A stretch of DNA of 64,000 nt, from positions 62,001 through 126,000 of the forward strand of contig JAYMGJ010000216.1 of assembly GCA_037178675.1 (NCBI GenBank), read 5' to 3'. Position 1 is the first letter of the stretch. The number at the start of each line of letters is the position of its first letter. This stretch comes from Scleroderma bovista. Taxonomy: Eukaryota; Basidiomycota; Agaricomycetes; Boletales; Sclerodermataceae. Made by a program: the position numbers and the translations under genes. The notes beneath the pieces are model-generated. The model was not told the DNA's origin. It saw nothing but the letters and a program-made list of their open reading frames with translations, and did no database searches. Positions 23,701 to 32,018 of this stretch are shown in pieces.

Positions 23701-25667
23701 TTAGTCCGTTTCCATTTGCACACTGGCATCATGCCCGGCATCAGCATCGGAACTCCCAATCTCCATATCCGATGCCGGCCCAACATCTCCATCTTCTGGC
23801 GGGCTGACCTCGATTGCCGGAATATTGCCGGTCTCTATGGTTGCGGCCACTTCATCACAAATCGCTGTCAACAACACAATCTTGTGATCAGTAGCACATG
23901 GCTTGGTAATTGACAGACTTACCTTTTGGTGGGGCCCAGTCGTAGCTATCACCAGTTGGCTTGCTGGCACCCCTTTCATCGACCAAGCCTGGAGTTGCCA
24001 CCTCCAGACTTGAGGCATTGTTGCGCAGCGCAACCTGCATACCATGGGTGCCGGTCGGCTCGCTCGAGCCATGTCGGGACGGATTGTTGGACGATGCCAT
24101 TTCTTCCAGCATTGTGGTAGGCGCTAGTGCCAACGGGCTTGGCGGACTGGGGTGAGCGCACTGCAAGACCTCGGGACATGTTGAGTCAGATGCCGGCTGT
24201 GTTGGTGCGAATGCCTGCCGCGATGCCGGACGTTGAAGGTGGGATGGTGTTGGGAACAGCTGTTCCCGCATCGCTTCAACCACCTGCCGTAAGCTGGCGA
24301 CTTCTCCGAGCACGACGGCCAATCTTGCATTCGCTTCGTCCACCTTTCGTTCCGTTTCGGCCTGCTTTTCCCTCAAACGGACAACCTCCTCCTCGAGATC
24401 TTGTACATTCGACGTATTCGTACTGTCTCCCGGTGTTGTGGGAGGGTTCGTGCCACTGCCGGTGGCCGTTGACGATGGACTTGCCGTCCTCGATGTCTTC
24501 CCTAGCCATGCTGGAGTATTGATCAGTACCCCATCAAAAACTGGATGGAATATCGATAGAAATAATATTAAATTGTTCGAATAATGAACGACTTACTTGG
24601 TTTCCTGGGCGGATTGGCCGCTGCTGGTGCCGGGGTCTGACGTTGGCTTTTTGCACGCTGTGACCTTCCTCGGTTGAGCGTTGAGGGCGCAGATGGTGAA
24701 CGCCGACGCGGTGCAGGTTTCCTCGGTGCTTGTGAACGCGACCTTGACCTCGCTCTGACTGCCGTCATCATACTGCATGCAATCTTGCTGCAGCAACATT
24801 GCCAGCAAGCACGGCCTGGGTTCGCTGCACACCGTCGATCTCGCTGTGCGCACTTGATGCAGCGATCCTTGTCATCCACCCACTCATAGCCTGCGTCTGG
24901 TGTCTGCATGTCGCGAACATTTGGCCTTGGTCGCTTTGGCCGTGGTTGCGATGAGGCTTCTTCATCATCACCGTCGCTGTTGATCGTTGCAACGGATTGG
25001 GCACGCTTCCTCGGCTTGCGACTGCGACTGCGGCCCCTAGGCACCTCATCATCCTCGATGGCACGGCTTCCTTCTGGCACTGCTTGTGAGTCCTCAGTTT
25101 CACTGGGCTCACCTACTTGGCCACGACTGCCGTGCACCTCTGTCTCCTTTACCCCCGATGGTCCTGCCACTGCATTGTTCCCCGATGGCTCTACCGCTCT
25201 CCTCTTTCCCTTGTCCACCTTCTTCTGTGGCTTGCCTAGTTGGAACCAGGGATGGTCCCGGATATCGTGGTCCGTGGCGTTAACGATGTCCGGGAAGTGA
25301 GGCCACTTCCCTGTCGACAGGATCACCTCTGGCGCCTCCATAAACTGGTCGGCAGCAACGATGATAGTCGGTATAATGAATCCTGCAGGTAACTCCTGCA
25401 GGACATTCTCGACCCGGCGCTATCATATCCTAATCAGTGAGTTGATTGATTGCAGATAAATTTGCCACGCACCACCTGGGCCCAGATAGTTGACACTGCT
25501 TCCGACCATACACCCTTCTCCCGTGTGCTTCTCAAGCCATCAATCCGGCCTTGAATTATTTCAGCGGCCTGGGCGATGACTTCTTCTGCAGTGAGGGACA
25601 TAGCCGTTGACACGTCCTCTTGAACGGATGAGGCGGAGACGAACTGAGAACCTTCTGAAGTTTCCAT
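23701..25667 (-). CDS. KDZ-element cargo protein 4: Zn2Cys6-like cluster plus coiled coil
   Basis: Exon 1 (METSEGSQFVSASSVQED, MSLTAEEVIAQAAEI) ends about 25490. Exon 2 holds FIIPTIIVAADQF, HDIRDHPWFQLGKP, a basic RGRSRSRKPRKRAQSV segment, GYEWVDDKDRCIKCAQ and a CX2CX6CX7CX2CX6C cluster (final part RACWQCCCSKIACSM), then an Arg/Ser/Pro tail. Exon 3 has a coiled coil (LEEEVVRLREKQAETERK, LAVVLGEVASLRQVVEAM). The last exon ends DASVQMETD. This looks like a nuclear DNA- or chromatin-associated protein; the spacing fits a fungal binuclear zinc cluster. The antisense gene of element B (30745-31874) combines the same kind of cluster with charged helices. Confidence 0.6.
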
Positions 25668-26430
25668 ATAGACTGTAAGGATGTGGAAATGGTAAAGCAG
25701 TGGTTGAGAGGAAGAACTGGGTCCGATTGCCGTGTGGCCTGAAGGATGTTCAACGTATTATATAAGCATTTCACACCACAACATGTTTGCATTGTGGTCA
25801 CACACCAAAGTGGACTAAATCAAATATAGGTTAATAATTCAGCCACAAGTCCGACCAATCATTGTCCTGACAATTCGGCTAATGAACCACACTGCCGCAT
25901 TTCATATTGCATGATGGCCGCGTTTCTATTGCTTGTGATTGGCTGTCACAGTGCATTGTCCCATCACAATAATAAGGGATCTCGGATCGGCATTATGATT
26001 TGCCTTATTTTGGAGTGTGTCTCTCGGGGAACAATCGATGCAGCATGTATTAACACAGCCGCAGCTTGAGAAAGGGATCAATGCCGCATGTCAGTCATTG
26101 CGGTACGGCCATCATTAATTTAATGTTATCATTGCGGTACTTATTCGCACAGCCACCAGCCTGGCTGCCACCGGCCAGTATGTCAGTGGCAAATGCCGGT
26201 GTCAACCGTGCCGACACTGCCACACGGCACGGTCATTCCCATATTGCCGCACATGCAAGCATGATGGCCGCACGGCTATTACTGCAGCACGTTTGTGATT
26301 CTCGGCAAGGTATTGCGGCACCTGTGCGATAGCTGCACAGCCATTACCAGTATTTATGTTGTGCCGTTCTTGTAATGCCGCAATTCTATTATGCCGATGG
26401 TAGATTGCTGATGACATGTTGTGCCGCTGC
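25668..26430. other. non-coding KDZ-internal stretch
   Basis: Promoter side of cargo protein 4, followed by scattered GCCGCA and GCGGTA words. No gene recognised. Confidence 0.4.
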
Positions 26431-26434
26431 TGTC

Positions 26435-26458
26435 GTCGGTTCAAATCCGACATTGCCC
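26435..26458 (+). other. tRNA T-arm-like fragment (pol III B-box match)
   Basis: GTCGG-TTCAAAT-CCGAC forms a 5-bp stem with a 7-nt loop, includes GGTTCAAATCC (B-box consensus), and is followed by ATTGCCC in the place of an acceptor 3' strand. No matching 5' acceptor, D arm or anticodon arm lies upstream, so it is not a complete tRNA. Confidence 0.35.
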
Positions 26459-26800
26459 GAAAAACAATTCTGCCGACAGTCGTGTTCTGCCGACAGCCTT
26501 GTTCTGCCGACAACCTTGTTCTGCCAACAGTGTGTTCTGCCGACAGCCTTGTTCTGCCGCCAGTGTTGTTCTGCCGACAACGTGTTCTGCTGACAGCCTT
26601 GTTCTGCCGACAGTGTGTTCTGCCGACAGCCTTGTTCTGCCGACAGTGTGTTCTGCCGACAGCCTTGTTCTGCCGACAGTGTGTTCTGCCGACAGTGTGT
26701 TCTGCCGACAGCCTTGTTCTGCCGACAGCATTGTTCTGCCGACAACATGTTCTGCTGACAGCCTTGTTCTGCCGACAGTGTGTTCTGCCAATGCCATGTA
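26459..26800 (+). repeat. TGCCG array 4 (subterminal, right)
   Basis: About twenty units of 16-17 bp, consensus CTGCCGACAGCCTTGTT alternating with CTGCCGACAGTGTGTT. It lies about 1 kb inside the right TIR. It encodes long repetitive ORFs on both strands, which are artefacts of the unit length. Confidence 0.8.
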
Positions 26801-26889
26801 GTGCCGATTGTGTCGTGCCACACCTGGCTTACCGCTACTTTAGAGAAGACCAGATGCCCGGCCCTACATTTATACAAGGGATATAGTTC

Positions 26890-27385
26890 TAAGGGCCTGC
26901 TGTGTATATTGGGAGGCCAAACATTATGGCTGATCATACTGAAGGGGAAGCATATCAGCTGGCCTTCCCGTCTAGCTAGGTGTCCCCAGAAGGAGGGCTT
27001 GCTTAATGCTCTGGGACACCGCATTCATAGCCTGTCACTTTGAAGTGTACTGCAAGGCCCTCCCATATAGGTAGATAACACCTTTCTGAGGGCCCACCTA
27101 ATGCTATGGGACATTGTACCTATTGTTGCCATGTGCCCTGCACATAATAGATGAAACTGGCTCCAGGGCCTACTCATAGTCATGGGACACCAATCCCATG
27201 GCTGGGTATTCTTAAAGGTACACCATGCATGCAGCCCATTGGAAAGCACGGGATGCTGTTTCTTTGGCTGGCCCTGCAACAAGAAAGGGACACCAAAGGT
27301 ACAGCCCAATGCAAAGCACAGGACACCAATACCACAGCCAAATGCAAAGCATGGGACACTGGTACAGAGGCCCTTCTATTGACTC
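26890..27385 (+). repeat. subterminal repeat block, right copy
   Basis: Homologous, in direct orientation, to 8975-9510: TTGCTTAATGCTCTGGGACA, GATAACACCTTT, CATGGGACACC and GGTACAGCCCAATGCAAAGC words follow in the same order. The remaining stretch to the TIR (27386-27696) has GCCGCAT words and no gene. Confidence 0.65.
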
Positions 27386-27696
27386 CTGTCCACAGGCTAG
27401 CCGCATTGCAGCACTTACTACCGTCCTTTTGCCGAGATGCTGCGGCAAGCCCCCTGCAATCCTCAGCCTGAATCTGCGGCATATAGTCCTCTGGCCGCAT
27501 GCCACAGCTCCCTTGCCGCATTAGGTCCTATTGCCACAGGCCATATCCTGATCTAGTGTACTAGTGTGTCAGCCCACCAATATTACTTGGTGACAACCTT
27601 TCCATGAGCCACCAATATGGCATGGTGAAACACCTTACCATTAGCCCACTCGTATGACATGGGGATGCACCATGGCTGGGCCCTATCTCAGCTGGT

Positions 27697-27764
27697 CATG
27701 TAGCACGGCCGATTGTCAGCTTCGTCTGTCCGTGTTGTATGGGACAATGCAGGTGCATTATGTG
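27697..27764 (-). repeat. right terminal inverted repeat of KDZ element
   Basis: Reverse complement of the left TIR with substitutions; it shares GTAGCACGGCCGATTGTC and CAGGTGCAT. The flanking TSD is 27765-27773. Confidence 0.8.
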
Positions 27765-27789
27765 GTCCCTCGATGGCAGGTAGGTAGAC
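27765..27789 (-). pseudogene. Plavaka-type transposase, 25-bp exon scrap (piece 2)
   Basis: Minus-strand codons VYLPAIEG follow a splice acceptor (ATATAG, 27795-27790). They are trapped between the KDZ element on the left and gypsy element A on the right. They link ALMK of piece 1 with HVPIEII of piece 3, giving the family sequence ALMKVYLPAIEGHVP. The intron's 3' half is 27790-27813. Confidence 0.85.
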
Positions 27790-27818
27790 CTATATAATCA
27801 AATCAACCGTGAGCTGTG

Positions 27819-27999
27819 TTTAAGGTGGTTGGTAGCTTCTCTGATCCTCACTCAACACAGAACATGACCAATGTGTATTCTTTGAGTATGTAGGATAATA
27901 AGAAGTAAGTCTTATATTACATAACAAGAAGCAATTAAATAGGAAAGGAAGTATTACATAAGTAAACAAATATGGGTGACCCCTAAGGGCACCCTTACA
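27819..27999 (-). repeat. 3' LTR of element A
   Basis: 181 bp, minus strand TGTAAGGG...CCTTAAA. It matches 46857-47037 almost perfectly. The terminal dinucleotide is TG at the 5' end but AA rather than CA at the 3' end. Confidence 0.9.
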
Positions 28000-28189
28000 C
28001 CCTCCCCCTGTAGAGCCAGTGTAGGGCTCTAATCATACACAAATGAAATTGAGACATGAAATGAAATTAGTCCGTGTGTGCAAACAAAATTGGGAGGTTG
28101 AACTCCCGGATATCGTACGACGAGATAAATGTATTTTTAGGGAGGTTGGACTCCTGATGCCCACTACAGGCAGGCGGCGACCTCAGTCA

Positions 28190-29955
28190 TCACATTGGCG
28201 CAGGGCCCTCGAACAGTCCATCAACTTCACCGTCCTCCAGAAACGGACAGTCTGGACGCTGGTCGACGTCCATCGCCAATGGTGGCTGCACAGTTGATGA
28301 CGCCGGAGGGATTATGTACAGTGCGTGAGCATCCGCCATCTGGTCCTGCCAGTCGCTATTTGTCTCGCACTCGCCACTGGACGCCATAGGAGGAATGAGA
28401 TGAGGCTCCACGCCCTGAGATACAGCGAGTTCGAGGATCTGCTCGTGGGAGTGGGAGATAGTGTCTCCCAAGGTGTGGCGAGCATCAGCCTCAACCTCGT
28501 TATGAATAGTGTCCAGTTCTGGGTTATCATCCCCAAGATACCGGCCCCACAACTCCTGCAAGTGGGTCTGACCCCACGCCCACGCATCATTGGCGTCATG
28601 ATAGGTGACACCATTGGCGGCGAGATACGCTGCCACACGAGTCAATGTATATGCGGACGACTCGCGCAACCCAACCCATTCGGCCGTCTGGCCCACAGCT
28701 GGGGACAGACCAGCCCATTCGATGATAGAGCGGTATCGCCCCGCAACGCCCAGGAGATGCGCCATTGATCGGTGCCAACTGACTCACCCAACATTCCATC
28801 CCGTTCGAGGCATGAGTCGTTCTACGAAGAGCAGTCCTCGAACGTTGCGAGCTAGAGGCTGAGGCGCCTCGTCCTCACTGTCATTGATGCGCCCAGCGCG
28901 TCGGATGACTCCAGGGAATGCCCGTAAGGTGCCATCATTGTGTTGGTGCCAATGGTGGATATATTTTATCCAATCCTCGACACTGGCGTCCAAGGATGGG
29001 ACATCTGCTGGGAAGTCATCCTTCCCTCGGGGCTTGGCCTTCCCCTTTGCTTTACCAGAGCCAGTTGGTGTGGGTTTACCCACTGACTCTCGTGATGGGC
29101 CCACTGCCCGTCTGATATTTGAGGACCCTGCCTCAGGTGATAGCTCGCGACGCCTTGCGAGCATCTCTTGCAGAATGGGGACGTGTCTCTGTTCCCGAGC
29201 TGGTGCATTTTCGGCTGGGACGGATGTGATACGCTCCTCGAGGGGAGCGTGAGAGATTGGGGCGGGGACTGTAGTGTCAGCTGCCACAAGAGCAGCAGGG
29301 GCAGCAGGTGAATTCTGATTGTTATGGGGGTTGGATCCCCCGGGTGCTGCGGATGCGTCCGCATTGCTCGTCAACCGAGCCTTACCCTTCTCCTTCAGTG
29401 CAGCCTTCTTTTGCTTGTTGCGCTCGACCGCCCAAGCAGGTGGCCGCCAGGCCTTGATGGCGAGCGACATAAGCTCATTTTTAGTCATCCTCCACCGATT
29501 CCATAGGTGGAGGTAGGACATCAAGTCCTGTGCGTGCTGCACGTTTGGGGAGTTCCCCGGCTCCTCTTGTCAAGCTCGCTCGAACAGGTCGCGAAGCTCT
29601 TGTGCTGAATTGTACAACGCGACCGGCCCCATTATGTTGTTGGAGAGCTTTACGGGCCCTTGTTGTCCCATCGAAGACGGTAGGGGTATGGGAACCCGAG
29701 CATCGAGGTTTCAGAGGACATGTTGGGCCGCTCCATCGATGAATGCGTATAGCATACGCTGATAACGGATGAATAGGGCTTGTACTTGCCCGTTGTCATC
29801 GTCCGCTTGTCCGAGGACAAGCGTTTGACTGGGTCACTCCGACCCAGTGAAGCTTTGGAACAACCATCCCTCAGCGTTGTCGAGAGTTCTCTCAACGGTG
29901 GTGATCCTCTCGGCGAGGGCAGATTGTTGAGGATCGACGTCCATATGAGCGCCGT
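28190..29955 (-). pseudogene. element A ORF3, C-terminal part
   Basis: Continues the frame of 38497-39240 after removal of element B and one GCCGT copy. The joined ORF3 is 835 codons with no frameshift. This part starts with AHMDVDPQQSALAERITTV (coiled-coil-like), then LYNSAQELRDLF, LMSYLHLWNRWRMTKNEL, a Lys-rich helix (NKQKKAALKEKGKARLT), a Pro/Ala linker, LDASVEDWIKYIHHWHQH and a C-terminal acidic region ending EVDGLFEGPAPM. In-frame TGA codons lie at 29836-29834, 29713-29711, 29572-29570 and 28786-28784. It lies after pol, where extra ORFs are uncommon. It may be a nucleic-acid-binding accessory protein; I do not recognise a named family. Confidence 0.6.
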
Positions 29956-30577
29956 TGTCAAGTCCGGGTCTACTCCGGTAAGAGGTCCAGTCAAGTCTGG
30001 ACGAGAGCAGACGAAGGAGGAGGGCAGATGCTGGACAAGAGATTAGTCCGGCCGGAGTTGGTGACCGATTGGGTTCAACGACTAAGGACAACGAGCGTTG
30101 ACCCCTTGCATAGGTTCCGGTCAAGGGAAGGAGACGGAGACGGAGACGGAGATGGACGAGAACAGGAGTAGTGACTTATGTTGATTTCAGACTGAGGTAT
30201 ACAGGACGGAGTACAGGGTACTTATACTACGGAGAACTAGGGTTGAGTATTTACGGTGACAAGTAAACAGCCCAAAGGGCGGACAAGGAATAACCGGAGT
30301 TGGGACTAGGTCAGGTCCGATGAAAATAAGTAAGGTCCGGAGAAAATACTACAAGGTAGAGGATATAAACAGAGCACGGAGAACTCACGGTACTACAGGG
30401 TTGACAGAGGAGTGAAGTAACGACTGGATAGGGATTAATGCAAAGGGTCGCACTTAGCGGAAGAGTATGTGGGCGTCCGGGACCGGAGTGATGAGCAGAG
30501 GTCCGGAGTTGAGCTGTAGTGCTGCGATGCGACCAGAGTAACCAGATAAGAGTCCGGAGTTGGACATGGTCTTGACA
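29956..30577 (-). repeat. 3' LTR of element B
   Basis: 622 bp. It differs from 37875-38496 at about a dozen positions, nearly all CG versus TG or CA. The plus strand carries GATATAAACAGAG near 30362. Confidence 0.9.
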
Positions 30578-30744
30578 GTATCCCCCTCTTAGGGGCCGAA
30601 CCCATGAGGCCCGCCATGAGGCTGCCGTGTGGTTGCTTAGGACAATGCGGAGTCCAGAGTCGATTGTCTGAGTGTGAAACGGGGATCTATAAGAACAGAC
30701 CGGTTTTTGGTTTCCACCCCCAACTTCCCTACTCTCTTTCTACC

Positions 30745-31874
30745 ATGTCTGCACCCACACAAACTACCACCCCCACTGCCAGCACGACCGGATCGAGGGA
30801 CTGGACCAGAGCGAAGACGGAGGAGCTCCGGGCCCTGACGGACGACGAAGACGAGGTGGCGAACGTGAAGAGGGCAGAAAAAAGGTGTCGCAAACAGGCG
30901 AAGGCGGAGGCGGAGGAACGAGCATGCCAGGAGCGTGAAGAGACAGCGAGGCGGGCACGTGAAGAGGCGGAGAGGAAAGCAAGGGCGGAGGCGGAGCAGA
31001 GAGCTCGCGCAGAGGCGGAGAAAAGGGCTCGCAAAGCTCCAAGTGGAGCACCAATGGGTAATCGAGGAGAAGGCGCGTCTCATGGCGGAGGACAAACGGA
31101 AGGCGGAGGCAGAGCGCTGGGCGGAGGTGACTGCGGGGAAGCAGAAGGCAGGGGAGCCAGCGAAGAAGAGGGCGAGGGAGGAGCCGGTCACCGGTTCTAG
31201 CGGCGCCCTGGCCGTCGAACTCCGGTAAGTATCTTATTTTTATTTTTTATGCGCCTATGTTGACTTCGTTAACCTTAAGCTGTGTGCGCTGCACCAAGTT
31301 TGGGGTGCAGTGCATACAAGACCCGGAGAAGCCGAAGCAGCACGCCTGCAAGAGGTGTGCCGGCCTCAAAGAGAAGTGCGAGCGACCGGAGGTGGAGAAT
31401 GGCGGTGTCGGGTCCGGAGTCGACAAGGGCAAGAGCAAGGCCGTCACGACTTCGCCTCGAGGAGGCGAGAAGCGCAAGAAGGTCAAGAAGTCAGTGGCCG
31501 TCGTCGTCGACGACGAAGTCCAAGAGGTGGCGGGGCCGTTGAAGGCCGGGTCCGGAGGGTCCGGGAACCAGGCATTCCTGGACCGGATGGATCAGCTGGT
31601 GGAATCGATGGGGGAGCTCACCGGAGAGGTGCGCCAGATGAGGCAGGCGCAGCGCGTGGTGGCGCGATCCAACGACCGGGTGGGCCGCACCCTCGAGATG
31701 TTCCTCGAGGAGTGCCACTGGTTCAACGGACCGCACAACGAGCCGGGGATGGACCCGGAGAGCGACGAGGAGGTGGACCCGGAGGAGATCGACCGGGAGG
31801 TAGAGGACCTTGAACAGGAGATGGAGAGGGCCGGCGACGAGCTGTTGTCGCATCATGCCCCTCCTCGCGCGTGA
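30745..31874 (+). pseudogene. antisense accessory gene of element B: charged coiled coil plus Zn2Cys6 cluster
   Basis: Runs against gag-pol, between the pol stop and the 3' LTR. Exon 1 (30745-31224) starts MSAPTQTTTPTAS and forms a long Glu/Arg/Ala helix (EERACQEREETARRAREEAE). Exon 2 (31280-31874) opens with a CX2CX6CX11CX2CX6C cluster (CVRCTKFGVQC ... CKRCAGLKEKC), then a Lys-rich segment, FLDRMDQLVESMGELTGEV and an acidic helical tail. The intron 31225-31279 is GT-AG and phases correctly (CG|C, Arg). Exon 1 changes frame near 31035, so this copy is broken or has an undetected intron. A TATAAG at about 30690 could be its promoter. The cluster suggests DNA binding; the target is unknown. Confidence 0.65.
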
Positions 31875-32018
31875 GCCGGTCTGGTCCGGACTTGTAAATA
31901 GGAATGTAAAATTAGTTTTACTTTTTGTTTACAAAGGAAAATGGACTGAAATTGTGAGTGAGTGATATTACTTGAGACAGAGTGAAAAAGATAGGAGAAA
32001 CAGATAGCGAGAGTAATA
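31875..32018. other. convergent 3' ends of pol and the antisense gene of element B
   Basis: A 144-bp AT-rich gap between the two stops. On the plus strand it has no clear polyadenylation signal. Confidence 0.35.

Larger units (their letters stand above)
8350..27764 (-). mobile_element. KDZ DNA transposon with TET/JBP cargo, 19.4 kb
   Basis: The element is bounded by 9-bp direct repeats GTCCCTCGA (8341-8349 and 27765-27773) and by imperfect terminal inverted repeats of about 65 bp that share GACAATCGGCCGTGCTA. Removing it with one TSD joins the host Plavaka codons as PAIEGHVP. It carries a KDZ transposase (15.3-18.5 kb, minus), a TET/JBP dioxygenase gene (11.1-12.4 kb, plus), four other cargo genes, TGCCG repeat arrays and a large palindrome. 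KDZ elements linked to TET/JBP genes are known in basidiomycetes. Reported KDZ duplications are, from memory, about 8 bp, so 9 bp is slightly unusual. Several genes carry premature stops, so this copy is probably not autonomous today. Confidence 0.85.

Noticed and set aside
26380..26460. A complete tRNA gene
   Set aside because: Only the T arm and a possible 3' acceptor strand are present. No 5' acceptor, D arm or anticodon arm could be found upstream.
26459..26800. CRISPR-like regularity of the right array
   Set aside because: Units are contiguous 16-17 bp tandem repeats with no unique spacers, in a eukaryotic transposon.
26389..27024. ORFs with repeated ADSLVLPT or AEQGCRQNT units
   Set aside because: Artefacts of a 16-17 bp tandem repeat with few stops. 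They end where the array ends.
31310..31813. 167-codon ORF overlapping exon 2 of the antisense zinc-cluster gene
   Set aside because: Shadow frame in GC-rich DNA. The overlapping frame holds the regular Cys spacing and the splice-consistent phase.
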